From Gonocerus acuteangulatus (lineage: Eukaryota > Arthropoda > Insecta > Hemiptera > Coreidae), in assembly GCA_946811695.1 (NCBI GenBank), contig OX328123.1:45220017-45284016 (forward strand): a stretch of DNA of 64,000 bases, read 5' to 3'. How positions within the stretch are numbered: the first letter of the stretch is position 1; each line of letters starts with the position of its first letter. A program made the position numbers and the translations under genes. The notes beneath the pieces were generated by a model. That model was not told where the DNA came from, did no database searches, and saw only the letters and a list, made by a program, of their open reading frames with translations. Below, in pieces: positions 20,150 to 29,517 of this stretch.

Positions 20150-22832
20150 CGGACTCATTCCCTTACCGACCAGCAAGGATGAGTGAAGGCCCGATGAAGC
20201 CGGAGAGAAATCCGGCGAAATATTGCGATGTTAGGAGGAGCAAGACCGCTGGAGACAGATGCCGAATGAACAACACATTTAATTCCCAGCGAAGTAACTT
20301 GAAAAACAACATATCAAACCTCTACGGCGAGGAAACGTACACCCTGACCAGGAGACTGAGCAAAACGAGGTGCCGCATAGCGACAACGCGTAATGACCTG
20401 GACTTCCTACGGAGATGCAGGGACGAGAAGGTGACACCCCCCTTCCTGAGGATGAAGAGGCCCCTTCAGACTCCCAAAGCAGCCCGGATCTATGATAACA
20501 TGGAGAAGGCGCTGCTTAGGGAAAGAATTGGAGCTTACCGCCACAGGTTGTGGAGCCAAGTAACAGAGGAAACTTCCCTAAAGGACAAAATACGGTCAAT
20601 AGTTGACCCAGACATTTGGGATACTGTTGACCGCATAACAGATGACAAGGCAAAAAAGGAAGGGACAAGAAACGCCGAATAGAAAACGAAGAAATGGGAC
20701 AAATTGACGCGAAAATCAAATTTGGTGGCCCTCAAAAGGGTCGTTGAAAATGATTTTTTGCAACAACAACCACGCCCACCAGTGGACAGAAAAGTCATTG
20801 TAAACTTGGCTGGTATTGAGTTGTCTCAGGAAGCCACTGAAGTCCTTGAAAAAGGCATGAATTTCGCTGTGGCACCGAAACGCAACCCGACGGAGGAACT
20901 GGTAACCAGCATCGAGGCCGCTCTTTTCCATATAGATAAGGACAAGGCTGAAACGATCAGGTTAGAAGCTGCCCACCTCGTCGGAAGAGCCAGGCCCCCG
21001 AAGGACAACTTAACACCAGCCCAAAGAAAAGCCTTATGTGATCTGAGGAAGAGGGAAGATGTCTTAATCACAAAGGCTGACAAAGGAAATGTAACGGTTA
21101 TACTCGACAAGACATCTTATGAAGACAAAATGGAAGGCTTACTGTCCATAGACACATATGAGAAGAACATAAAGGACCCCACCAAACGAATTGAAAATCA
21201 AATTAATAAAATCTTAAAAGAGAAGATAAAAGATAAGGCACGAATCGCAGAGATTGCCCCCGGTGACTCCAGAATACCCCGGATCTATGGTTTACCAAAA
21301 ATCCACAAAGAAGGAGAACCCCTCAGGCCTATAGTCTCCATGATTGGAGCGCCCACGTACAGAGCCAGCAAGGTGCTGGCAAAAGCTCTGAAACCTTACA
21401 CAGGCCAGTCCTTTTCAGCAGTACGAAATTCAATTCATTTGGTGGAAATCCTAAAAAACACAAGGCTCGAAGAAGGAGACCTGATGGTGAGCTTTGACGT
21501 GGAGTCCCTCTTCACCAGCCTTCCAGCTGAAGATGCTACCCAGATCATCAAGAACAATGAATTCCTGGAGGGAGGGATGATGGAACTAGCTGAACTAGTT
21601 CTAACTTCCTGCTACTTCCAGTACAAGGGAATCATCTATAAGCAGAAGGATGGAGTGGCCATGGGCAGTCCCCTATCACCAGTTGTGGCTGATATTTTCA
21701 TGGAGGACTTCGAAAGGCGACTGATCGAGGGCACCGAACACAAACCGAAGCTTTGGCTACGATATGTGGACGATGTCTTCGCAATCTGGCAGCACGGTGC
21801 AGAGGAACTCAAAAAATTCCTTCATCTGATGAACAACTCGCACCCAGCCATCAGATTTACCGTTGAAGAAGAGAAGAACGGCAGATTGCCTTTCCTAGAC
21901 CTCCTGATTATTAAGGGGCCCAACGGGAGATTAGAACACACGGTCTACCGGAAACCCACGGCCACAGGAAGATATCTCCACGCCGAATCTCACCATCACA
22001 TGGCGCAAAAAACAGGAGTAACGAAAACACTAACACACAGAGCTATATCCCTGTGCAGCAACGATACACTCCTAAGAGCAGAGCTGGAACAGTTAACGGA
22101 CGACTTAGCCAGCAATGGTTATGACAGGAAGAAATTGGCCCGGACTATAAGGATAGCGAAGGATCGACACCGAGATGCTAACAACACGAGAGATACAGAA
22201 CAACGACGCAGAATTACTCTGCCATACGTCAGTGGTGTCAGCGAGAAGTTAGGCAGAGTCTTTAGGAATCATGAGATAGAGGTCGCCTACAAACCGCTGA
22301 ACAAAATTGGGGATTGGCTAAGCAAAAGCAAGGATAAGCAGCGGCTACAAGACCAGGGTGTATACCTTCTACCGTGCGACTGTGGGAAGGTGTATATAGG
22401 ACAGACAGGGAAGAAGGTAGCCACCCGGATTGGACAGCACGCTGCTGACTACAGGCTGGGACGCACGAAATACTCTGCAGTGGCAACACACGGAGAAGAG
22501 TGCCCCAAACAAATCCTCTTTGACCAAGCCAAGACCCTAGCCAAAGAAAACGCTCTGACCAGAAGACAAATCAGGGAGGCGATTGAAATCCAGAAGTATC
22601 CGGCCAATTTCAATAGAGAAGATGGACTCATCCTTTCTAACACATGGCGGCCCATCATGAAGAGGATAGAAGTCAAGCCACCAACGCAAGACCATCAGCG
22701 CCCCGAACGGACAACTGAAGAAACGGACGGAGACAGCCGACTCCCCATTGGCCCACAGCCCCCCAAGCTTATTGGCTCGCACAATCTCCGACCAAGGCGT
22801 ATAAAGGGAGCCCAGACCAAGGACGGACTCAT
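20148..22832 (+). mobile_element. Penelope-like element copy 3, complete unit
   Basis: 2.68 kb unit bounded by GACGGACTCAT at both ends. Same layout as copy 2, with only scattered substitutions. It is followed directly by the 5' end of another Jockey LINE at 22833. Confidence 0.9.
20179..20682 (+). CDS. Penelope N-terminal domain frame (copy 3)
   Basis: 167 residues, same predicted protein as in copy 2, ending at the same TAG (20680-20682). The next in-frame codons again lead into the RT frame without another stop. Sharing the stop with copy 2 may simply reflect recent duplication of an already mutated unit. Confidence 0.75.
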   Translation: MSEGPMKPERNPAKYCDVRRSKTAGDRCRMNNTFNSQRSNLKNNISNLYGEETYTLTRRLSKTRCRIATTRNDLDFLRRCRDEKVTPPFLRMKRPLQTPKAARIYDNMEKALLRERIGAYRHRLWSQVTEETSLKDKIRSIVDPDIWDTVDRITDDKAKKEGTRNAE

Positions 22833-22929
22833 GGCATTCATCATTATTCATTGTCCTGCCAGCAGCCGAAGAGGAAGGACCACTCCAGGAACTAGCTCAA
22901 GCTCTGCCAGCACACGTTGTGAAGAATAG
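20704..22929 (+). CDS. Penelope-like reverse transcriptase / GIY-YIG endonuclease (copy 3)
   Basis: 741 residues with the copy 2 motifs: RT catalytic YVDD near 21763 and GIY-YIG motif near 22357-22400. The start codon used here is formal; if the amber at 20680 is read through, the protein would begin at 20179 and be about 910 residues, close to a usual Penelope length. The last about 30 residues after KDGL come from the LINE 5'UTR (MAFIIIHCPASS onward). Differences from copy 2 include N for Y in HLMNNSHPA and EKLGRV for DKLGRV. Confidence 0.92.
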   Translation: MTRKSNLVALKRVVENDFLQQQPRPPVDRKVIVNLAGIELSQEATEVLEKGMNFAVAPKRNPTEELVTSIEAALFHIDKDKAETIRLEAAHLVGRARPPKDNLTPAQRKALCDLRKREDVLITKADKGNVTVILDKTSYEDKMEGLLSIDTYEKNIKDPTKRIENQINKILKEKIKDKARIAEIAPGDSRIPRIYGLPKIHKEGEPLRPIVSMIGAPTYRASKVLAKALKPYTGQSFSAVRNSIHLVEILKNTRLEEGDLMVSFDVESLFTSLPAEDATQIIKNNEFLEGGMMELAELVLTSCYFQYKGIIYKQKDGVAMGSPLSPVVADIFMEDFERRLIEGTEHKPKLWLRYVDDVFAIWQHGAEELKKFLHLMNNSHPAIRFTVEEEKNGRLPFLDLLIIKGPNGRLEHTVYRKPTATGRYLHAESHHHMAQKTGVTKTLTHRAISLCSNDTLLRAELEQLTDDLASNGYDRKKLARTIRIAKDRHRDANNTRDTEQRRRITLPYVSGVSEKLGRVFRNHEIEVAYKPLNKIGDWLSKSKDKQRLQDQGVYLLPCDCGKVYIGQTGKKVATRIGQHAADYRLGRTKYSAVATHGEECPKQILFDQAKTLAKENALTRRQIREAIEIQKYPANFNREDGLILSNTWRPIMKRIEVKPPTQDHQRPERTTEETDGDSRLPIGPQPPKLIGSHNLRPRRIKGAQTKDGLMAFIIIHCPASSRRGRTTPGTSSSSASTRCEE

Positions 22930-24036
22930 AAGAACCCCGAAGAGAGTAGCTGCCTATTCCTCCCGGATCCCTAAACAAGCCGTAACCCACGGGGGTTACA
23001 AGGGAATTGTTAAGGGGTTCGGCCGGGTCTTAGACCAACTCGCAGCTTCGGAGAAGCCCGGACTGCGAGCCCCTGTCCTGATTTGCCCTCTCTTCGAAAA
23101 TTCAGGACCTACCAGGATGAACAGCAGAGAGTTCAACGGCCCTTCCACGGGCCAACGAAAAATAGAAGTCAACGGCCCTGCTACGGGCCACCAAATCCAC
23201 GACGCTAACGGCCCTTCTACGGGTCATCAACGTGAAATGGACACTGAAGACGGAACCCCCTGCCTGAAGCGTGGCCACAGCGACGACGAAGGATTTCAGC
23301 TGCCCAAAAAGTTTACAGCTCGGCCCAAAATACCTAGGACGTCAGTTACCGAAACGAGGAACTCCTTTGCCCTACTTCCTCAAGAAAAAGAGACGACCGA
23401 AAAAGAAAAGACCAAGGCTGCCCGCCAACCACCTTTCATCATAAGCCCGCCTATTTCCGCAGCGGACCTGAAAACTCACCTACGGGCCCGTGGGGTAATT
23501 GGCTACCGTATCAACAACAGCGAAAAGGAGACAAGGCTCTTCGTTACCACGGACGCCGAACACCAGACCGTGTGGGAAATGCTGCAGGAGGACAGAAACA
23601 TAACGTTTCACACCTTCGCCCGCAGGACGAAGAAGCGTGACAAGCGGTTTTTACTTCACGGGTTCGACCGGGACCACCCCTTGAATGAAATAACCGAGGA
23701 ATTGAAGGAGCGGCTCGGCGGTTTCAAAAAGTCAACTAGGCTGACCAAGGGCCTAGAAGACGGCAGTAAGGTGGAATTGAATACCGTCCTTCTTGTCACA
23801 GATCACCAGACGACACTCAAGGCGGTACAAGATCTGCGGCACATTGACCACGTGGGGTTCAAGGCCACCAACTTTAAGACGGGAGGCGGACCGGTACAGT
23901 GCTACCACTGCCTCGACTTCGGGCACACTGCGCTATACTGCGGTCGCCCCGGCAAGTGTGGATGGTGTGGCGAGAACCACTGGACCCACCAGTGCCTAAG
24001 AACAACGAAGCCCAAGTGCCAGCAATGCGGAGAGGG
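22833..24036 (+). mobile_element. Second Jockey-type LINE, 5'UTR plus most of ORF1
   Basis: Begins exactly after GACGGACTCAT. The 5'UTR shares a block with the full LINE at 14.2 kb (CCCTAAACAAGCCGT and GGGAATTGTTAAGGGGTTC against CTCTAAGCAAGCCGT and GGGAATTGCTAAGGGGTTC), but the ORF1 protein is quite diverged, so this is a related but distinct lineage. It stops inside the third zinc knuckle where Penelope copy 4 starts; ORF2 and the 3' end are missing. Confidence 0.85.
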
Positions 24037-25051
24037 AGCCATCAGATTTACCGTTGAAGAAGAGAAGAACGGCAGATTGCCTTTCCTAGACCTCCTGATC
24101 ATTAAGGGGCCCAACGGGAGATTAGAACACACGGTCTACCGGAAACCCACGGCCACAGGAAGATATCTCCACGCCGAATCTCACCATCACATGGCGCAAA
24201 AAACAGGAGTAACGAAAACACTAACACACAGAGCTATATCCCTGTGCAGCAACGATACACTCCTAAGAGCAGAGCTGGAACAGTTAACGGAGGACTTAGC
24301 CAGCAATGGTTATGAAAGGAAGAAATTGGCCCGGACTATAAGGATAGCGAAGGATCGACACCGAGATGCTAACAACACGAGAGATACAGAACAACGACGC
24401 AGAATTACTCTGCCATACGTCAGTGGTGTCAGCGAGAAGTTAGGCAGAGTCTTTAGGAATCATGAGATAGAGGTCGCCTACAAACCGCTGAACAAAATTG
24501 GGGATTGGCTAAGCAAAAGCAAGGATAAGCAGCGGCTACAAGACCAGGGTGTATACCTTCTACCGTGCGACTGTGGGAAGGTGTATATAGGACAGACAGG
24601 GAAGAAGGTAGCCACCCGGATTGGACAGCACGCTGCTGACTACAGGCTGGGACGCACGAAATACTCTGCAGTGGCAACACACGGAGAAGAGTGCCCCAAA
24701 CAAATCCTCTTTGACCAAGCCAAGACCCTAGCCAAAGAAAACGCTCTGACCAGAAGACAAATCATGGAGGCGATTGAAATCCAGAAGTATCCGGCCAATT
24801 TCAATAGAGGAGATGGACTCATCCTTTCTAACACATGGCGGCCCATCATGAAGAGGATAGAAGTCAAGCCACCCACGCAAGACCATCAGCGCCCCGAACG
24901 GACAACTGAAGAAACGGACGGAGACAGCCGACTCCCCATTGGCCCACAGCCCCCCAAGCTTATTGGCTCGCACAATCTCCGACCAAGGCGTATAAAGGGA
25001 GCCCAGACCAAGGACGGACTCATTCCCTTACCGACCAGCAAGGATGAGTGA
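23117..25051 (+). CDS. Chimeric frame: LINE gag fused to Penelope GIY-YIG endonuclease
   Basis: One uninterrupted frame; ATG 23117 is the likely ORF1 start, though the frame is open from 22919. The first part is a Jockey-type gag. It has three near-repeats (NGPSTGQ, NGPATGHQ, NGPSTGHQ), a PRE_C2HC-like block (LLHGFDRDHPLNEITEELKE), knuckles CYHCLDFGHTALYC and CGWCGENHWTHQC, and the first half of a third (CQQCGEG). At about 24037 it switches to Penelope AIRFTVEEEKNGRLPFLDLL, then continues through GVYLLPCDCGKVYIGQTGKK to the native Penelope end, PLPTSKDE. The RT catalytic core is absent. The join shares an AGCC microhomology. Most likely a product of truncated insertion; expression is unknown. 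Confidence 0.85.
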   Translation: MNSREFNGPSTGQRKIEVNGPATGHQIHDANGPSTGHQREMDTEDGTPCLKRGHSDDEGFQLPKKFTARPKIPRTSVTETRNSFALLPQEKETTEKEKTKAARQPPFIISPPISAADLKTHLRARGVIGYRINNSEKETRLFVTTDAEHQTVWEMLQEDRNITFHTFARRTKKRDKRFLLHGFDRDHPLNEITEELKERLGGFKKSTRLTKGLEDGSKVELNTVLLVTDHQTTLKAVQDLRHIDHVGFKATNFKTGGGPVQCYHCLDFGHTALYCGRPGKCGWCGENHWTHQCLRTTKPKCQQCGEGAIRFTVEEEKNGRLPFLDLLIIKGPNGRLEHTVYRKPTATGRYLHAESHHHMAQKTGVTKTLTHRAISLCSNDTLLRAELEQLTEDLASNGYERKKLARTIRIAKDRHRDANNTRDTEQRRRITLPYVSGVSEKLGRVFRNHEIEVAYKPLNKIGDWLSKSKDKQRLQDQGVYLLPCDCGKVYIGQTGKKVATRIGQHAADYRLGRTKYSAVATHGEECPKQILFDQAKTLAKENALTRRQIMEAIEIQKYPANFNRGDGLILSNTWRPIMKRIEVKPPTQDHQRPERTTEETDGDSRLPIGPQPPKLIGSHNLRPRRIKGAQTKDGLIPLPTSKDE

Positions 25052-25140
25052 AGGCCCGAAGAAGCCGGAGAGGAATCCGGCGAAATATTGCGATGTTAGG
25101 AGGAGCAAGACCGCTGGAGACAGATGCCGAATGAACAACA
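24037..25140 (+). mobile_element. Penelope copy 4, 5'-truncated, plus start of next unit
   Basis: Covers the RT thumb, GIY-YIG and native C-terminus, then passes GACGGACTCAT (25013-25023) straight into the first 117 bp of another unit (to GAATGAACAACA, 25140). This is the only junction in the array not occupied by a LINE. The upstream ORF ends GAT GAG TGA, while the downstream unit's ATG AGT GAA starts inside it, so successive units overlap by 8 bases and have no intervening UTR. Confidence 0.88.
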
Positions 25141-27065
25141 TATATATATATATATTTGTCTGTTCGCTCATTTCTGGCTTCCCTGATGGTCCGATTTTGA
25201 TGAAATTTGGTACAAAAATCTGTCGTCCAATTTGAAAGGTCAAGTTCGTTAACCAGCAAAATCCGCCCACTGGAAGATGGCGTTTGGGGCGAAATTCGCG
25301 CAAAAAAAATCGTAACGCTTACGTTTTTGAGTTCATAAGCTTGTAAGTACTCGTTTTATAGGCTTCTTGGGCTATGAAAACGAATGAAACCATTTTCAAG
25401 GCGATAGCTTTAACCGTTTTCGAGAAAACTGAAAAAATAATGTTTGAATGCCGTTTTTGGTTTGGGTACTTAGAATCATGGGATTCAGTTGAAACATTTA
25501 CTGCATCTTCTACTTTCATTAAAACTAATATGTTGAAATTTTGGTTGCGTTTGGAGTTAAGGAAGGGTTAGAATAAAATATTTTATTAACAGACATAAAA
25601 AAGTTTTGGTAACTTTGTATACTTTCCTTAATATCTCGAAAAAGGTTAAGAATCTTGGGAAACGGAAGAATACCATTGGAAAGCTTACTAAATCCTCTAC
25701 AAACAAGGTTCTAATGAAAGTTTTGATTAGGCGATGTCAATCGGAGAAATAAGTGCTTAAACTTTAAAGTAATTGATTTCGCTTATTCGAACTGTTCTTT
25801 TTGTCTTTGATTTTGATACTTAAAATTATGGGATTCAGTTGAAACATTTTCTGCATGTTTGAATTTCATCAACACTAATATGTTAAAATTTCGGTTACGT
25901 TTGGAGCTAAGGAAGGATTAGAATAAAATATTTTATTAACAGACATGAAATGTTTTGGGAGCTTCGTATACATTCCCTGATATCTCGAAGACGGTTAGGA
26001 ATATTGGTAAACGGAGGGTTACCATGCGAAAGCTTACTAAATGTTCTAGAAAAAAGATTCTGAAACAATTTTTGATTAGGCTATGTCAATCGGAGAAATA
26101 AGTGCTTAAACTTTGAAGTAATTGATTTCGTTTATTCCAACGGTTCTTCTTGTTTGTTTTCATTCCTTGTTGTTTTTTCATTGGTTATAGTAGGATAATG
26201 TATTTGACAATAAAACAGATTAATTAAAATAAGAAAAGCAATTCATTGTTAAAAATATATCAGGCTGTACCGTATGAAATGTCAGTTTTGGATTTGTCGA
26301 TTTCCTTCAAATTTCTTGAAACTGTCGAGGCTCCTATTCCGAGTTCTTTGGCATATTCCCTAGTGTTTTTAATTGCTTATAGTAGTCAAATGTATTTGTC
26401 AATAAAACAGGATACGTATTATTAGAATCAATATTTTGTTTGTTAGAATTCGAAGATGCCGTATGAATATCTAGATTACAGTACTGGTGTTGATTTCGTT
26501 CTTTAGAATTATTCTTGGTATTCCCTATTTTCATCTGTTACCCATAGTTTTTTATTGTTAGCAGGTTTTTCTTATTGATTATTGAATATAAATCTATTTG
26601 GCTATAAAACAGGATACGTAAAATTAGGGACAATATTTCGGAGATTTCTGAGCGAAATACTTTTAATATTTTCTACCACCACGAAAGGCTTTTTTCCTCT
26701 ATTTTTATCCACTAGATAGGCTTTATTTTGCATATTATTCTATGTAAGTTTTATTCAGCAGGGGATTCTGATGAAATGTCGTGTTTTTGCTGTGGATTTT
26801 AAATACGATGTATCGAAGATTGGATAACATTAGCGAGTCTACATAGTTAAGAACCGACGACGGAGGATTACTTCTTGCTATGATTTAGTCTACATATGTA
26901 TATTAAGTCCTAAATCCAAAAAATAAACTTAACAACGGTTAGATACTATGAGCGAATATGGCGGTTCAATGCCCGTAAGGTTCGCAGGAAATTTACCTGC
27001 TAAGAGTTAATCCTCAAGAGCTGTAAATATACCCCAGGTATCTGCCGACACAAATACAAAGCCTA
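25141..27065 (-). mobile_element. Repeat family A, main body of split reverse copy
   Basis: Starts with the remaining (TA)n, then TTTGTCTGTTCGCTCATTTC, the GGTCAAGTTCGTTAACCAGC block, and several reverse-oriented copies of the TTTCTCCGATTGACAT-type block through about 26540. More diverged matches to 7280-7560 continue to about 27065. With 9157-9370 it makes one element interrupted by the array. The intact copy at 63443 shows the uninterrupted order. Confidence 0.8.
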
Positions 27066-27488
27066 GGCGGAGAGCACCCCAAAAAGTCAGATCCAAACAT
27101 AAGGTTATATACTAAATATTCTTAAAGACTACTTAGTTGTAAACCGATTCATCAATTAGCAATCAATAGTTTTCAACAAAGGTTATATACTAAATATTGA
27201 TAAAAAGTATTTAATTAGAAAAAAAAAACAATATTCCACAAGACTTGTTTTTGGTCCATTTGTATCTACTCCATAGACTTAATTAAGTATATTATTCTAT
27301 TGTAGTTGAGCAACTAAACTTTTTATTTTGTTAAATAAAGTTTTTTTTCTTGACTTGTTATTCGTCAAGACTATTATTTGTCCTTGTGTATTTACTAGAT
27401 AGGTTTTATTCGGCATATTATTCTATATAGGCTATATTAGGCAGGGTATTCTACTCAATCTTGTGTACTTCTTCTTGATCCTTCTGTA

Positions 27489-27737
27489 CATGGGCGTATA
27501 TAAAAACAATTTCGGGGGGGGCTGAGACCATTTCCAGGGTATGGAATACTAAATATTTAGAGCTTGGAATAGTTTTAGGCAACTAAAACGCTATTACACG
27601 TAAAATAAAATATGTTTTATGAACTAAGTGATCTTATTTAATTTATTTTTAAGGGTTTTACGAGAAGTTTTTATCATCAATTCAAAATTTCGGGAGGGGC
27701 TGCAGCCCCCTCAGCCCCCCCCTCATATACGCCCATG
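27489..27737. mobile_element. hAT-type MITE with 8 bp TSD
   Basis: 249 bp. Ends are CATGGGCGTATATA and TATACGCCCATG, with CTTCTGTA directly repeated at 27481-27488 and 27738-27745. The 8 bp duplication points to the hAT superfamily. G-runs and C-runs lie just inside each end. No coding capacity. Diverged relatives lie at 42528-42762 and 52510-52665. Confidence 0.85.
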
Positions 27738-28164
27738 CTTCTGTATCCACTAGAAAGGCTTTGTTAGGCATATTTTGAATTGATTTATAGAGCTTTGCTT
27801 TAGAATGAGAGCCAGATTCTGTAATTTCCGCTTCTGTGTAAAAGTTAGCTACTGTCGGTGTCCCTGACGCCTTAATATCACTTTTATTCGAGATGTTCGA
27901 GAGGATTTTGACAATTTTCACGAGATATATAAAAAAAATAAGTTTATTTCTTTTCTAAGCTTATCAAATGGCACTAGGGACATGAACGGAACCGCGCTAA
28001 GATGCTGCAGTTCCTGCGAGTCGGACTTTTTTTTTATTTATGATTATAGTGTAGGTCTAAAATAAGGTGTAACATATATATCCGCTAAGCACTAGTTTAA
28101 TGAAAGTCAGCAAATTTCGTTTGACTATAAAATAAGATTGAACACATCTATAATAGATGGGGTC

Positions 28165-28937
28165 TTTAAAAAAAAAAGTCCGTCGCACAGGAGCTGCATA
28201 ACTAAGCACTTTCCTCAGAATTGGGTAGTATCGAATGCATTCCTGAAGAATTTGCTTAAAATAACCTATATAGATAAATAAAATAAAAACATAAATTGTT
28301 CTACTCTTTTGCATTTTTTATGAGCAGCTGTTTCAATTATTAATTTTGTAATTAATTTCCTTCCAGAGTTTTGTGTATGCGGGGTACTACACTAAGTACT
28401 AAATACACAAAGCTTTACATTTTGATCTATTGATCTTGATGAGTTTCGCGCACCTACGTTTGGCGGAAGAATTCAATTCAAACACAGTACAAAGTAACAC
28501 CCCCCTCCCGTCCAATAGACCGATTTAGTTCATTTTTACAACACTTCTTCCTTATTAGATAGCCAGGACGTATACACAGTTTCGTAAAAATACAACGGAT
28601 ATTACGACCAGTATAAGGAAATTAGTCATTTCTGTCCGGAGTAAACCCCCCCACCCCCCTTCTAGTCAACCGATTTAGTTTATTTTTATAACAAAATTTT
28701 CTCTTCATTTGACCACAACACGAACGAATACCGAGTTTCGTTGGAATATAACAAAAATTATGGTTGGTATTGGCAAATAACTACTTTGGTTCCGGAGTAA
28801 ACCTCCCCTCCGGATGGACCGATTTTGTTGGTTAACGAACTCGTTCAATCGTTTGATGGGAGAATACTACATTCCAACTTTCGTGGTGTACAAAACCAAA
28901 ACTCTGGCCGGTATCGTGTTAACGGACACATATTTAA

Positions 28938-29005
<68 letters not shown>

Positions 29006-29013
29006 AAATTCAA

Positions 29014-29064
<51 letters not shown>

Positions 29065-29210
29065 TATATATAAATTTGAACGGGGGTAATTTTTGGTGTC
29101 GAAAGATTCGAAGAAATTTTTCAAAACTTCTGTCATGAGTGCAACCTCAATATCTACTTTCCTTCGGAGGAAATTGCTAAAAGCAACATCCTCCACTTCG
29201 TTTGACATAA
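28165..29210 (+). mobile_element. Repeat family B, copy 1
   Basis: Starts with AAAAAGTCCGTCGCACAGGA. Continues with two to three units of about 120-150 bp each containing CCGATTTAG(T/C)TTATTTTTA and GGAGTAAACCCCC, then GGTTAACGAACTCGTTC and a (TA)n/(GA)n region at 28951-29061. The tail contains GAAGAAATTTTTCAAAA and TACTTTCCTTCGGAGGAAA. Same order and orientation as 47999-49060. It shares the GGTTAACGAACT block and general plan with family A. Confidence 0.75.
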
Positions 29211-29517
29211 ATATTCCCTATGTCTAAATAGAGTACTATTTCAACTATAAAACTTTCGTGTTAAGGGAAATAATTTTAGCTAATAAACGGCGGTTTTCCT
29301 TAGTAGGGTAGACAGCGTTTCCATTTGTACATAAGGGGATAAGGGTTTCAGTCTCGCTTGCAGCAGATTCCGCAGGTTTTTAATCATGAAAAAATTTGCT
29401 GCCCAATCATGAATGTTCAGGGTGGGTGGAAATCTGTAATAGCCCGATGATAATGATCTAGATGCGAATTCAAAGACATATGTACCGCCTGTGGAAAATT
29501 TTCCGTAAAAAATACTT

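Larger units (their letters stand above)
9371..25140. mobile_element. Composite Penelope/Jockey retroelement array
   Basis: A 15.8 kb block inserted in the (TA)n tract of a family A repeat. Order on the + strand: truncated Penelope 5' segment (9371-9533, -), full Jockey LINE (-), Penelope copy 1 (-), inversion near 16603, Penelope 3' fragment 1b (+), LINE 3'UTR stub, Penelope copy 2 (+), LINE 3'UTR stub, Penelope copy 3 (+), LINE 5' piece, Penelope copy 4 (+, 5'-truncated), truncated Penelope 5' segment ending at 25140. Both outer ends are the first 117-152 bp of a Penelope unit facing outward into TA repeats. Individual parts are annotated separately. Confidence 0.85.
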
